A stretch of DNA of 64,000 nucleotides from Deltaproteobacteria bacterium (GCA_020060215.1 JAGVAP010000061.1:23143-87142), one strand, 5' to 3'. Positions 1 to 9,763 are shown, counted from the first letter of the stretch. Translations and numbers: made by a program. The notes: generated from the sequence alone by a model not told the origin.

Positions 1-6
1 AAATCC

Positions 7-22
7 CGCCACGAAGACACGA
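7..22. repeat. Fragment of dispersed GAAGACACGAAG-type repeat
   Basis: The motif CGCCACGAAGACACGA is one arm of a repeat seen again, in either orientation, at 18161-18185, 23342-23367, 43813-43838 and 44871-44928. Positions 1-106 otherwise show no gene; this is the 3' side of the leftward GTPase gene. Confidence 0.6.
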
Positions 23-106
23 CCGCCGCCGCGCCGGAGTGGCGCTGTGGCGCATCACCAGGACACGATACGGTGTCTCACCGCCTTCGCGGCAGATCTT
101 CTGACC

Positions 107-1093
107 CTAGATATGGAATTCCGCTACGTCCCCGTCCTGCAGCACATAATCCCTCTGAACCATCTGGCCGTCGTAGACCGCCTTTCCCCAGATCCTTGCG
201 TACTTCAGTTTTTCCTGAAAATCCTTGTGGATCTTGACTGCGAGGTCCTCCAGCGTGCTCTCCCTCGGCAGCACGAAGGGCGATTTCAGGTCGGGGTCTT
301 TCCCGGGCGCCTTGGTATACACCCTGATGATCCGAGCCATTTCATAGACCCGCTCCATCAGGGCATGGAGGTTCCTCTTGCCGGCGACCGAGATGGCGAG
401 CGCCGGGAGAACGGTTTCCGCGAGCTCCAGAAAGACCCTGTAGTCCTCCTCATCCTCCGGCCTGTCCACCTTGTTCACCGCCAGGAGCATCTTCTTCATG
501 AAGGGGGGTTTTTTCAGGTCCTCCGGGGCAAGCGTCCCTTCGGGAAAGATGCGCCACTCGGCAAAGGTCGAGAGGGAAAGCTCCAGATTCCCGATGGGAT
601 CGCCGTGGAGGTCGAGCAGGATCAAAAGGATGTCGGCCCTCCTCAGCAGATCCGGGAGATAGGGGTCCACGTATTCCCTGCTCAACGGGGGCGTGTCGAT
701 GAACTGGAACTGGATGTTCTCGTAGGTGGCCATTCCCGGTGTCGGTTTCCATGTGGAGTGCGGGAAGTCCGCAATCTCGGGTGCGGCGTTGGTCAGGGCT
801 GCCAGGAGGGACGATTTGCCGGAGTTGGGAGGTCCGGTCACCGCCACCTGCGCCGCCCCCTCCCTGTCTATGGAATAGGCCGTCTCCCTCCTGGCGCCGC
901 CTTTCTTCTGCTGGGCCTCCGCTTTGAGCTTGGCCACCTTGCGGCGAAGATCGGCCTTGAGCTTATCCGTGCCCTTGTGCTTGGGCATGATGGCCAGCAT
1001 TTCTTCCAGGGCTTGTACCTTCTCGTCGGCCGTTCTGGCATCCCGGAAGCGCTTCTCGGCCTCAAAGTACATGGGCGGCAGGTTGGCTGGCAT
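107..1093 (-). CDS. TGS-domain GTPase of the Obg/DRG superfamily
   Basis: Predicted cytoplasmic GTP-binding protein of 328 residues; its cellular role is not established. A helical N-terminal part of about 85 residues precedes the G domain. The P-loop GPPNSGKSS lies near residue 87, DTPP stands where DxxG is expected, and NKVD is the base-recognition motif. The last ~70 residues form a TGS domain (FVLPRESTLEDLAVKIHKDF), usually linked to RNA or ribosome contact. I chose ATG 1093 because MPANLPPMYFEAEKRF is a typical N-terminus of this family; a TTG at 1132 is also possible. No same-strand partner lies next to it. Family confident, function not. Confidence 0.85.
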   Translation of the reverse strand: MPANLPPMYFEAEKRFRDARTADEKVQALEEMLAIMPKHKGTDKLKADLRRKVAKLKAEAQQKKGGARRETAYSIDREGAAQVAVTGPPNSGKSSLLAALTNAAPEIADFPHSTWKPTPGMATYENIQFQFIDTPPLSREYVDPYLPDLLRRADILLILLDLHGDPIGNLELSLSTFAEWRIFPEGTLAPEDLKKPPFMKKMLLAVNKVDRPEDEEDYRVFLELAETVLPALAISVAGKRNLHALMERVYEMARIIRVYTKAPGKDPDLKSPFVLPRESTLEDLAVKIHKDFQEKLKYARIWGKAVYDGQMVQRDYVLQDGDVAEFHI

Positions 1094-1353
1094 CTTCTCG
1101 ATCCAGGCGGATGGTCCAGGGAGGAACCCCAAAGACCTAAGTCGATGCTCATAATCTAACAGAAGGAGGGGCGTTCTTCAATGGAACAGGTCGTCTCGCA
1201 ATTCGTGGCCGGTTGTTGGGTTGTTCTCGACCAAGGGAGAGAAAGGGGAAGTGAGGATCGGGGGGAAGGAAGAAAGGCGGCATAATCCAAACCTGTTGAA
1301 AACTTCCCTCCCTGGATATACTTGGATATATAGATCCAGGAGGAAACAGGGCG

Positions 1354-2184
1354 ATGATACCAAGGAGAAAACTGGGGAAGACCGATATGGAGGTCACGAT
1401 CTTCGGGCTCGGAGGCGAGGGGATCCTCCGCACCTATGACTACGAAGATCAGGCCTACCGTCTGATCAACAGGGCCATCGATCTCGGCATCAACTACTTT
1501 GAATCCGCCAGGGCCTATGCGGGGAGCGAAGCCTATTACGGGCTGGCCCTCAGAGAAAGGAGGAGGGAGATCTTCCTCACCAGCAAGTCCCATGGAAGGG
1601 ACAGCGGAACCGCAATGGAACACCTTCGGCAGACCCTCAGGAACATGAAGACCGACTACCTCGACCTGTGGCAGGTGCATGACGTGAGGACCGAAGAAGA
1701 CATCCGCGAGATCTTCGGCAGGGGAGGGGCCATCGAGGCCTTTGCAGAGGCCAGGCAAAAGGGGCTCGTTCGCTACATCGGCGTGACCGGACACCATCAT
1801 CCGCTCGTCATCAGAAAATGCATTGAGATGTACGATTTCGACACCGTGCTCCTTCCGGTCAACCCTGCGGAACCCTTTTACCGCAGCTTCATCGAGCATG
1901 TCCTCCCCCTGGCCGGCCGGAAGGAAATGGGTGTGGTGGCCATGAAGGTCTATTTCAGAGGGCTCATTGCCAAGGTGCCGGAGTATGCCGGGATGGAGCC
2001 GTTCTTCAGGTTTGCCTTGTCCCACCCGGTGTCCACGGCCGTGATCGGCTGCGACAGTATTGAACAGCTCGAAAAGAACGTGTATTTTGCGGAGTCGTTC
2101 ACCCCTATGACCCAGGAAGAGATGACGGGAATGATGGAATTCGTCGAGCCCTATTCCAGACAGCTCATGTACTACAAGCCATGA
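1354..2184 (+). CDS. Aldo/keto reductase family protein
   Basis: A (beta/alpha)8 NADPH-type oxidoreductase of 276 residues. It starts RKLGKTDMEVTIFGLGGEG, as single-domain AKRs do. The active-site Tyr (ESARAYAGSE), Lys (LTSKSHGR) and His (LWQVHDV) are present, but the usual catalytic Asp of the FDTA motif is Glu (FES). The C-terminal phosphate-binding strand is seen as STAVIGCDSIEQLEKN. A strong ribosome site (AGGAGG) lies upstream of ATG 1354. Its stop overlaps the next start as ATGA at 2181-2184, so it is translationally coupled to the nucleotidyltransferase gene. The substrate cannot be told. Confidence 0.85.
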   Translation: MIPRRKLGKTDMEVTIFGLGGEGILRTYDYEDQAYRLINRAIDLGINYFESARAYAGSEAYYGLALRERRREIFLTSKSHGRDSGTAMEHLRQTLRNMKTDYLDLWQVHDVRTEEDIREIFGRGGAIEAFAEARQKGLVRYIGVTGHHHPLVIRKCIEMYDFDTVLLPVNPAEPFYRSFIEHVLPLAGRKEMGVVAMKVYFRGLIAKVPEYAGMEPFFRFALSHPVSTAVIGCDSIEQLEKNVYFAESFTPMTQEEMTGMMEFVEPYSRQLMYYKP

Positions 2185-3074
2185 AGGCCATGATCCTCGC
2201 AGCAGGATTCGGGACCAGGCTCCGCCCCCTTTCGGAAAAGAGGCCGAAGCCCCTCGTGCCCGTGGCCAACAGGCCCGTGATCCTGAGGAATATGGAATAT
2301 CTCCGGGCTCACGGGGTCGGGGAGATCGTGGTCAACACCCACCACCATGCCCCACAGCTGACGGAGTTCCTGTCGCTCCATCGTCCTCCGGGTATGCGGG
2401 TGGAGGTACGTGTGGAGCCCGAGATCCTGGGAACCGGGGGCGGGATCAGGAACACGGCCGATTTCTGGGGGAAGGACCCGTTCGTGGTGATCAACGGGGA
2501 TATCCTTACGGATATCGATATCACCGAGGCCTATCGTGAACACCTCAGGACCAGGCCCCCGGCCACGCTGATCCTGCACGATCAGCCGGCCTACAACAAG
2601 ATCAGGGTGGAGGGCGGCCGAATCACCGAGATACCGAAGGCGTACGGCAAAGAGGGGCTCGCCTTCACGGGGATCCATATCATGGAGCCCGAGATCCTGG
2701 TCCATATCCCGGAAGGATTCTCGGACATCGTGGACTGCTACCGGGCCCTGATCGGCTCCGGGACAGAGATCGGCTCCTTTGTGTCCCGGCGCCATTACTG
2801 GCGCGACATCGGGAACCTCCCCGACTACTTCGAGGCGAACCGAGAGCTCGCCCGCGGACCTTTCACCCTGGGCGCAGGCAGCGAGATGCATCCTTCGGCG
2901 GGGTGGAAGGATTGGGCCGTGATTGGAGAAAACTGCCGCCTGGGGGAAGAGGTGGAGATCTCGCGCTCCATCCTGTGGGAGGGGGTAAGTGTGAGGGCCG
3001 GGGTGAAGGTGACGGACTGTGTGGTCACCAGCGGATGCACGGTGGAGCAGGATTGCAGCAACGCTATTTTGTGA
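2181..3074 (+). CDS. NDP-sugar pyrophosphorylase family protein
   Basis: Likely transfers a nucleotidyl group to a sugar 1-phosphate. The nucleotide-binding signature AAGFGTRLRPLSEKRPKP opens the protein, VVINGDILTDID carries the metal-binding Asp, and the last ~50 residues look like a short left-handed beta-helix (ENCRLGEEVEISRSI). At 297 residues it is the size of mannose-1-phosphate guanylyltransferase-like and MurNAc-1-phosphate uridylyltransferase-like enzymes; the sugar cannot be assigned. It overlaps the aldo/keto reductase stop by 4 bp. No downstream partner gene; a 419-bp gap follows. Confidence 0.8.
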   Translation: MKAMILAAGFGTRLRPLSEKRPKPLVPVANRPVILRNMEYLRAHGVGEIVVNTHHHAPQLTEFLSLHRPPGMRVEVRVEPEILGTGGGIRNTADFWGKDPFVVINGDILTDIDITEAYREHLRTRPPATLILHDQPAYNKIRVEGGRITEIPKAYGKEGLAFTGIHIMEPEILVHIPEGFSDIVDCYRALIGSGTEIGSFVSRRHYWRDIGNLPDYFEANRELARGPFTLGAGSEMHPSAGWKDWAVIGENCRLGEEVEISRSILWEGVSVRAGVKVTDCVVTSGCTVEQDCSNAIL

Positions 3075-3129
3075 AGCCGGCGGTTTTCAGGTCGAGGATG
3101 AGTCCGACCCGGGGCAGGAGGAAACCGCT

Positions 3130-3300
3130 TGAAATCCAAATATCCAAGCCCCAATGACAAATCAGACCCAAATGACCAAGATGCAGGAAAGAGATAGGAA
3201 TCAGGCGCCGGAAGCCTAGGCCCTTTCGTTCGGTCTTGAGTTTTTGAATTGGGATCCTGGCATTGTTCGATATCTGGCATTCCGCCCTTTGACATCTCAA
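3130..3300. repeat. Palindromic CAAAT/CCAAA-rich dispersed repeat
   Basis: The gap 3075-3493 holds an A/C-rich arm (ATCCAAATATCCAAGCCCCA, near 3134) and a T/G-rich, roughly complementary arm (GAATTGGGATCCTGGCATT, near 3246). The same type recurs at about 41508-41668 and 52873-53005. No ORF with coding character lies here; the rest of the gap holds the lysS promoter. Confidence 0.6.
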
Positions 3301-3413
3301 TCCCACTCCCGTGGGGGCGCGTCCCTTCCGCAACAAAAAGGGCCGCTCACCCGAGTTCACCGACCCCCGGCCCGTCCGACCGTCCTTTTACCTTGACTAT
3401 CGCGGGTATTTGG

Positions 3414-3442
3414 TTTACAAGCTTACGTTCAACTTATATAAA
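3414..3442 (+). promoter_or_regulatory. Sigma-70-like promoter of lysS
   Basis: A -35 box TTTACA (3414-3419), a 17-bp spacer and a -10 box TATAAA (3437-3442) each match the consensus at five of six positions. It sits in the only AT-rich patch of the gap, about 50 bp before the lysS ATG. Confidence 0.65.
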
Positions 3443-3493
3443 TAATTAAATAATGTCGACAAAAGGTCGGCTAAACAGTACCTTCAGCTCATC

Positions 3494-4975
3494 ATGGAAA
3501 AGATCAGCAATCTGTTCGAGGAAAGAAAGAAGAAGGCCGAAGACCTGAGGGGGATGGAGGTCCCCCTCTACCCGGCGGGTTTCCCGGTCACCATCACCGC
3601 CGCGGAGGCCGTTCGGCGGTTTGGAGAAGTGGATGCACAAACCCTGGAGCAGCACGGGGAGACCTTTGCCATGGCCGGCAGGATCATGTCCCTTCGCGAC
3701 TTCGGCAAGGCATCCTTTGTCCACATCAAGGACCGGAGCGGCCGGATCCAGGCCTACATCCGCAAGGACAAGGTCGGGGAGCACTCCTTCAAGGTCTTCA
3801 AGCTCATCGACATCGGTGACTTCATCGGGATCAAGGGGAGGTTTTTCAGGACGAAGACCGGGGAGTTGACCATCCTGGCCGACGAGGTAAAGCTCCTTTC
3901 AAAGTCCCTCAGGCCCCTTCCGGAGAAGTGGCACGGCCTCACCGACGTGGAGACCCGCTACAGACAGAGGTATCTGGACCTCATCGTCAATGAATCCGTG
4001 CGGGACCTCTTCGCACTCCGCAGCAGGGTCATCCAGTTCATCCGGGAGTTCCTGATCGCCAGGGACTTCCTGGAGGTCGAGACCCCCATGATGCAGCCGA
4101 TCCCGGGCGGGGCGACGGCCAAGCCGTTCAAGACCTATCACAATGCCCTCGGGATGAACCTCTACCTTCGGGTGGCCCCCGAGCTCTACCTCAAGAGGCT
4201 CGTCGTGGGCGGGATGGAGCGCGTCTTCGAGATCAACCGCAATTTCCGGAACGAGGGGATCTCCGTAAAGCACAACCCCGAGTTCACGATGCTCGAATTC
4301 TACATGGCCTATGCCACATACCACGACCTGATGCTCCTCACGGAAGAGCTCTTTCGAGAACTGCTGCTGCGGATCCGCGGCACGACGACCATCGAGTACC
4401 AGGGACAGCCGATCGATTTCTCGCCCCCATGGCCCAGACTCTCCTTCATGGATGCACTCAAGGGGGCGGGGATGAGCGGAAGCGCACTGGGGGAGCTCGG
4501 CGCCGCGATCTCCTTTGCCAGGGAAAGAAACATCGTCCTGTCCAAGGAAGACAGCCTGGGCAAGGTCCTGACCAAGATCTTCGACCAGCTGGTGGAGCCC
4601 ACGCTCTGGAATCCCACCTTCGTTTACGGCTACCCCATCGAGATCTCGCCGCTCTCCCGCCGGAACGACGAGGTCCCCGAGATCGCAGACCGTTTCGAGC
4701 TCTTCATCGGCGGCAAGGAGATCGCGAACGCCTTTACGGAGTTGAACGACCCGGTCGATCAGCGGGAGCGGTTTGTCCAGCAGGTCTCCCTTCGGGAGTC
4801 GGGGGACGAGGAAGCGCAGTTCATGGACGAGGACTACCTTGCGGCCATGGAGTACGGCCTCCCCCCTACCGCCGGGGAGGGCATAGGGATTGACAGGGTG
4901 ATCATGCTCCTGACCGATTCTCCGTCCATCAGGGATGTGATCCTGTTTCCCCACATGAGGTCGCGACAGGACTGA
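3494..4975 (+). CDS. lysS: Lysyl-tRNA synthetase, class II
   Basis: Charges tRNA(Lys) with lysine in the cytoplasm. The 493 residues match bacterial LysS length. An N-terminal OB-fold anticodon-binding domain (about 55-160; [20 protein letters not shown]) precedes the class II core, with motif 2 [21 protein letters not shown] and motif 3 [23 protein letters not shown] 3494 has only a weak ribosome site. It is followed after 2 nt by the lol permease gene, so tRNA charging and lipoprotein export are probably on one transcript from the promoter at 3414-3442. Confidence 0.97.
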   Translation: MEKISNLFEERKKKAEDLRGMEVPLYPAGFPVTITAAEAVRRFGEVDAQTLEQHGETFAMAGRIMSLRDFGKASFVHIKDRSGRIQAYIRKDKVGEHSFKVFKLIDIGDFIGIKGRFFRTKTGELTILADEVKLLSKSLRPLPEKWHGLTDVETRYRQRYLDLIVNESVRDLFALRSRVIQFIREFLIARDFLEVETPMMQPIPGGATAKPFKTYHNALGMNLYLRVAPELYLKRLVVGGMERVFEINRNFRNEGISVKHNPEFTMLEFYMAYATYHDLMLLTEELFRELLLRIRGTTTIEYQGQPIDFSPPWPRLSFMDALKGAGMSGSALGELGAAISFARERNIVLSKEDSLGKVLTKIFDQLVEPTLWNPTFVYGYPIEISPLSRRNDEVPEIADRFELFIGGKEIANAFTELNDPVDQRERFVQQVSLRESGDEEAQFMDEDYLAAMEYGLPPTAGEGIGIDRVIMLLTDSPSIRDVILFPHMRSRQD

Positions 4976-4977
4976 AG

Positions 4978-6204
4978 ATGCTCTTTGAGTTGTTCATTGC
5001 GTCCAGGTATCTCAGGGCCAAGCGAAAGCAGGCGTTCATCTCCGTCATCACCATCATCTCCGTCGTGGGCGTCATGATGGGCGTCATGGCCCTCATCGTC
5101 GTGCTCTCGGTCATGAACGGCTTCAGGGAAGATCTCATGTCCAAGATCCTCGGTGTGAATTCCCATCTCCTGATCCTCAGCCACGAGGGGGCCTTCAATC
5201 GTTACAAGGAGATCGCCGGCCGGGCGGAGGGCGTCGAGGGGGTCGTCGCAACAACCCCTTTCATCTACAGCCAGGTTATGTTAAACAGTCCCGCCGGCGT
5301 ATCGGGAGCGGTTCTCAGGGGTTTGGACACGGCCACGGCAGGGAAGGTGATAGCGGTCGACAGGATGGTCAAGAGGGGGGATCTCCGCGCGCTGGACGAG
5401 ACCCAGGGCGGGCTGCCGGGCATCATTCCGGGAACCGAGCTGGCCAGGCAGCTGGGGGTCCAGCCCGGGGACGAATTGACCGTGGTCTCCCCCCAGGGCA
5501 AGCTGACGCCCATGGGGAGGGTCCCCGAGAGCCGAAAGTACAGGGTGGTGGCCCTGTTCGATTCCGGGATGTATGAGTACGATTCGTCCATGGTGTACGT
5601 CTCCATCCGGGAAGCCCAGGATCTGCTCGGGATGGATGACCGGGTGAGCGGGATCGAGGTGAAGGTGCAGGACGTCAACAGGTCCGATACCATTGGAGAG
5701 GCCATCACCAGGGTCCTTCGGTATCCCTTCTGGACCAAGGACTGGAAGGTCATGAACCGCAGCCTCGTCTCCGCCCTGAAGCTCGAGAAGATCACCATGT
5801 TCGTCATCCTCACCATGATCGTCCTGGTGGGTGCCCTGAACATCATCAGCACCCTGGTCATGGTGGTCATGGAAAAGACCCGGGACGTGGCCATCCTGAG
5901 GGCCATGGGCGCCAGCGCCAGGAGCATCATGTCGGTCTTCATGGCTCAGGGGCTCCTGGTCGGCCTGGTCGGGACCTTGGCGGGGCTGCTGGCCGGCCTT
6001 GGGATCTGCCGCCTCCTGGGGAAGTACAAGTTCATCAAACTGCCGGCCGACATCTACTACATCTCCACACTCCCGGTCAGGGTGGAGGTCCTGGATGTCG
6101 TCTATGTAACCTCAGCCGCGGTGCTCATTTCCTTCATCGCCACGCTCTATCCCTCCTGGCATGCATCGAGGCTCAACCCGGCGGAGGCTTTGAGGTACGA
6201 ATGA
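4978..6204 (+). CDS. lolC: Lipoprotein-releasing ABC transporter permease (LolC/LolE)
   Basis: Inner-membrane permease that extracts mature lipoproteins for transfer to LolA and the outer membrane. 408 residues: one N-terminal membrane segment after ASRYLRAKRKQAFISVITI, a large periplasmic domain (about 50-265) and three C-terminal segments (FxsX-type permease; MEKTRDVAILRAMGAS). Only one permease gene is present, as in many Desulfobacterota and unlike the LolC plus LolE pair of enterics, so C/E cannot be distinguished. It begins 2 nt after lysS and is followed by the matching ATPase gene. Confidence 0.93.
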   Translation: MLFELFIASRYLRAKRKQAFISVITIISVVGVMMGVMALIVVLSVMNGFREDLMSKILGVNSHLLILSHEGAFNRYKEIAGRAEGVEGVVATTPFIYSQVMLNSPAGVSGAVLRGLDTATAGKVIAVDRMVKRGDLRALDETQGGLPGIIPGTELARQLGVQPGDELTVVSPQGKLTPMGRVPESRKYRVVALFDSGMYEYDSSMVYVSIREAQDLLGMDDRVSGIEVKVQDVNRSDTIGEAITRVLRYPFWTKDWKVMNRSLVSALKLEKITMFVILTMIVLVGALNIISTLVMVVMEKTRDVAILRAMGASARSIMSVFMAQGLLVGLVGTLAGLLAGLGICRLLGKYKFIKLPADIYYISTLPVRVEVLDVVYVTSAAVLISFIATLYPSWHASRLNPAEALRYE

Positions 6205-6220
6205 CCCAGCAACGGGGTGG

Positions 6221-6907
6221 TTGGAGAGACTGGTGCTAGTCCTGGAGAGCGTTCAGAAATCGTTCAAGCATGATCATACCGTCATCGAGGTCTTGAAGGG
6301 AGTCGATCTTACCCTGCGGCAGGGCGACAGCATGGCCGTCGTCGGCGCCTCCGGGGTGGGGAAATCGACCCTTTTGAACATCATGGGAACGCTTGAGCCC
6401 CCTACGTCCGGAGTGGTCCGGTTCCAGGAACGGAACGTGACCGGAATGGAGGAAGCGTCTTTATGCAGGTTGAGAAACCGGGAAATGGGGTTTGTTTTTC
6501 AGTTTCATCACCTGCTGCCTGAGTTCACCGCCCTCGAGAACACGATGATGCCCGCCCTGATCGCCCGTCTACCCCGGTCCAGTGCCGTGGAGATGGCGAT
6601 TCAGATCCTCAAGAGCGTAGGTCTCGAGAGACGTCTGACCCATCGCACCGGCGAACTCTCCGGGGGAGAGCAGCAGAGGGTCGCCATCGCAAGGGCCTTG
6701 GTCATGCGTCCGAAGGTCCTGCTCGCCGATGAGCCTACCGGTAATTTGGATTCGAAAACAGGAGAGGGTGTGGGTGACCTGCTCCTTGAATTTAACCAGA
6801 GAGAAGTCCTCGCCATGGTGATCGCCACCCACAACCGGCGACTGGCCGAGAAGATGTCCAGGCGGATGGAGATCGTGGATGGTCGGATTCATGAGGAGGA
6901 AAGGTAG
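6221..6907 (+). CDS. lolD: Lipoprotein-releasing ABC transporter ATPase
   Basis: ATPase that powers the LolC/E permease. 228 residues with Walker A GASGVGKST, Q-loop (FVFQFHHLLPEFTALEN), signature LSGGEQQRVAIARALV, Walker B VLLADEPTGNLD and the H-loop (VIATHN). The LolD-specific region LLPEFTALEN is present. The start is TTG 6221, after a GGGGTGG stretch; GTG 6233, preceded by GGAGAG, is an alternative. The 3' end overlaps the start of bamA, indicating translational coupling. Confidence 0.95.
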   Translation: MERLVLVLESVQKSFKHDHTVIEVLKGVDLTLRQGDSMAVVGASGVGKSTLLNIMGTLEPPTSGVVRFQERNVTGMEEASLCRLRNREMGFVFQFHHLLPEFTALENTMMPALIARLPRSSAVEMAIQILKSVGLERRLTHRTGELSGGEQQRVAIARALVMRPKVLLADEPTGNLDSKTGEGVGDLLLEFNQREVLAMVIATHNRRLAEKMSRRMEIVDGRIHEEER

Positions 6908-9560
6908 CGCGCTTACAGCGGGTATTCTCCTGGGGCTGGTACTCTGGTCCGTGCCGTTGGCCCGGGTCGCGCAGGCGCAGGAGAAGAAGACGGTGGCCAT
7001 ACTGCCCTTCAGGGTTCATTCCCTGCAACCCCTGGAGCAGGTGAGGGTGCAGCTCCAGGAGATGTTCTCCTCCCAGATGGGAAAGGAAGGGCTCCAGGTG
7101 GTGAAGATCGAGGAGGTCAACGATCACCCCATGGCCCGCCTCCCCGTGCTGGAGGCCAAGGATGCGGTTGCGCTCGGTAAAGATCTGAATGCCGATTTCG
7201 TCATCCATGGGAGCCTGACCCATATCGGCCGAAAGATCAGCCTGGATGTGAAGGCGGTGGATGTGCATTCCGCGAGGCCTCCCTTTTCGCTGTTCGTGGT
7301 GGAGGACGACATCGAAAAGCTGTCCGACGCCGTGGAGCGGGCGACCCACAGCCTCTCCAACCAGATTGCCGGTTTCATCCAGATCGACTCGGTGATGGTC
7401 AAAGGGAACCGGCGCATCGAGGCCGAGGCCATCCTGGCGGTGGTGGAGAGTCGGAAAGGGGACCGACTCGACCAGGAGAAACTCGACAAAGACCTGCGGG
7501 CGATCTATGCCATGGGTTTTTTCAAGGAGGTCGATCTTGAGATCGAGGACGGCCCCAAGGGAAAGGTCGTGATCGTCAACGTGACCGAGAAGCCCTCCAT
7601 CTCCAAGATCGCCTTCGAGGGGAACAAGAAGGAGAACGAAGATAACCTGAAAAAAGAGATTGGAATCAAGCTCTATTCCATCCTGAACCAGAGCGAGGTG
7701 AAGCAGAGCATCAACCGACTGAAGGAGTATTACCGGCAAAAAGGATTCTACAACGTCGAAATCAATAGCGACATCCGGGAGATCCCCAACAACGAAGTGG
7801 CCTTGACCTACAAGGTCGACGAGGGGAAGAAGCTCTATATCACGAAAATCGCATTCACCGGCAACACCCATTTCAGCGATCGCGAGTTGAAGAAGCTGAT
7901 GGAGATCAGCGAGAAGGGGATCTTCTCCTTTATCACCAAGTCCGGGCTGCTCGACAGGAACAAGCTGGAGTTCGACCTCCAGAAGGTTGCCGCCTACTAC
8001 CACAACCACGGCTACATCCGGGCCAAGACAGGGGAGGCCAAGGTCGCCACGAGCGAAGACGGAATCACCGTTACGATCGAGGTCGTGGAAGGGGAGCAGT
8101 ATGGGGTGGACAAGGTCCGGATCACGGGCGATCTGCTGAAACCCGAAGAGGAACTCCTCAAGAAGGTGAAGATCGGAAAGGAGAAGCACTACAGCAGGGA
8201 GGTCGTGAGAAAGGATACCATCGCCCTCAGGGACACCTACGCGGATGAGGGGTACGCCTACGCCGAGGCCGTGCCGCAGATCGAGGAGGACGACCAGCGA
8301 AAGATGGTGGATATCACCTACCGGATGTCCCAGAAGAGCAAGGTGCGATTCGAGCGTATCAACGTCACCGGGAACAACGTCACACGGGACAAGGTGATCC
8401 GGCGCGAACTGAAGGTCGCCGAAGGGGAGTACTTCAGCGGCAAAGACTTGAAGAAAAGCACCCAGAACCTGCATCGCCTCGGGTTTTTCGAGGACGTGGA
8501 GATCCAGAACAAGAAGGGCAGTGAGGACGATCTCATGGTGCTGGACGTGGCCGTGAAGGAGCGGCCCACGGGCTCCTTTTCCATCGGCGCGGGCTACAGC
8601 TCGTTCGACAAAATGATCGGGATGTTCAACATCTCGCAGAATAACCTGTTCGGGCGGGGGCAGAAGCTTGCGGCCACAGGATCCATCGGCAGCAGGACCA
8701 CCGAGGTGGATCTCAGTTTCACCGAACCGTGGCTCTTCGACAGGCCGATCTCGGCCGAGGTCGACCTCTACAATTTCGAGCGGGAGTATTTCGAGTACAC
8801 GAAGGACAGCCTGGGGGGCGCACTGCGATTCGGGTTCCCTTTAGGCCTGGATGATTATACCAAGGGCCTGGCCGGGTATGGCTACGAGACCGCGGACATC
8901 AGCGATGTGGCCGACAATGCATCCATTGCGATCAGGGACATGGTGGGAACGAACGTCACCAGCAGCGCCACGGTCGGGATCCGCCGCAACTCCAAGGACA
9001 GGCCCTGGAACACGCGCGAGGGGTCGTACAATCAGTTCACCTATGAGTATGCCGGAGGTCCTCTGGGGGGCGATGTGGGGTTCGACCGCTATCAGGCCAC
9101 CTCCGCCTGGTTCTTCCCTCTGCCCTGGAACACCGCTTTCATGGCCCAGGGAAGATGGGGACTGGTCGTACAAAGGGACGACGAAAAGCTGCCCGTCTAC
9201 CAGAAGTTCCGGTTGGGGGGGATCAATACGATCCGCGGGTTTGACGACTACTCCGTCTCACCCAGGGATCCGCGGACAGGGGACAGGATCGGCGGTGAAA
9301 AGATGGCCATCCTCAACCTGGAATACCGATTCCCGCTCATCCGAGAGCAGGGTATCATGGGCGTCCTGTTCTTCGATGCAGGCAACTCCTGGACCGATGA
9401 GCAGGGGTATGACTTCGGCGACGTCAAGAAGTCGATCGGCACGGGAATCCGATGGTATTCTCCCATCGGACCCCTTCGTCTCGAGTATGGATGGGTGATC
9501 GGGCCCGAAGGGGATGAGCCCTCCGGAAACTTTCATTTCTCGGTGGGGGGGCTCTTTTGA
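6879..9560 (+). CDS. bamA: Outer-membrane protein assembly factor BamA
   Basis: Inserts beta-barrel proteins into the outer membrane. 893 residues: signal peptide (about 1-33, cleaved near AQAQ), an extra ~140-residue globular domain starting KKTVAILPFRVHS, five POTRA repeats (about 175-560) and a C-terminal 16-strand Omp85 barrel. The loop-6 motif appears as IRGFDDY, and the last residue is Phe, as expected for an outer-membrane protein. ATG 6879 overlaps lolD by 29 bp; ATG 6891 (MRRKGS) is an alternative start. The N-terminal extra domain resembles the TolB-N/curli-assembly-like domains seen in other Desulfobacterota BamA and is absent from E. coli BamA. Confidence 0.96.
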   Translation: MVGFMRRKGSALTAGILLGLVLWSVPLARVAQAQEKKTVAILPFRVHSLQPLEQVRVQLQEMFSSQMGKEGLQVVKIEEVNDHPMARLPVLEAKDAVALGKDLNADFVIHGSLTHIGRKISLDVKAVDVHSARPPFSLFVVEDDIEKLSDAVERATHSLSNQIAGFIQIDSVMVKGNRRIEAEAILAVVESRKGDRLDQEKLDKDLRAIYAMGFFKEVDLEIEDGPKGKVVIVNVTEKPSISKIAFEGNKKENEDNLKKEIGIKLYSILNQSEVKQSINRLKEYYRQKGFYNVEINSDIREIPNNEVALTYKVDEGKKLYITKIAFTGNTHFSDRELKKLMEISEKGIFSFITKSGLLDRNKLEFDLQKVAAYYHNHGYIRAKTGEAKVATSEDGITVTIEVVEGEQYGVDKVRITGDLLKPEEELLKKVKIGKEKHYSREVVRKDTIALRDTYADEGYAYAEAVPQIEEDDQRKMVDITYRMSQKSKVRFERINVTGNNVTRDKVIRRELKVAEGEYFSGKDLKKSTQNLHRLGFFEDVEIQNKKGSEDDLMVLDVAVKERPTGSFSIGAGYSSFDKMIGMFNISQNNLFGRGQKLAATGSIGSRTTEVDLSFTEPWLFDRPISAEVDLYNFEREYFEYTKDSLGGALRFGFPLGLDDYTKGLAGYGYETADISDVADNASIAIRDMVGTNVTSSATVGIRRNSKDRPWNTREGSYNQFTYEYAGGPLGGDVGFDRYQATSAWFFPLPWNTAFMAQGRWGLVVQRDDEKLPVYQKFRLGGINTIRGFDDYSVSPRDPRTGDRIGGEKMAILNLEYRFPLIREQGIMGVLFFDAGNSWTDEQGYDFGDVKKSIGTGIRWYSPIGPLRLEYGWVIGPEGDEPSGNFHFSVGGLF

Positions 9561-9574
9561 TCGCGGATGAAGCC

Positions 9575-9763
9575 TCCACCTCCGGTGGAGGTCCCGGACA
9601 GGGTTCGCCCGATCCGGCGAGAAGCGGGGCAGTGTTCAGTAAAAGACCGTTTCAGATCCTGAACGCTGAACACTGAGCTCTGAACACTTGGAAGAGGCGA
9701 TCGTTTGAACCGAGCTTAGGGGGGCCGCCTGAGGCCACCCGCTCTGCGGGTGGAGTCTCACTT
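9575..9763. repeat. Composite palindromic intergenic repeat
   Basis: The bamA-skp gap holds CCACCTCCGGTGGAGGTC, then GTGTTCAG/CTGAACAC inverted repeats (near 9632-9676), then a 43-bp block (9721-9763, GAGGCCACCCGCTCTGCGGG core). The first and last blocks recur in the gap at 61085-61163; the 43-bp block matches at 40 of 43 positions. Confidence 0.7.

Noticed and set aside
6792..8474. 560-codon open frame antisense to bamA
   Set aside because: It mirrors the strongly biased codon use of bamA in a GC-rich genome; no family motif, and it overlaps a certain gene completely.
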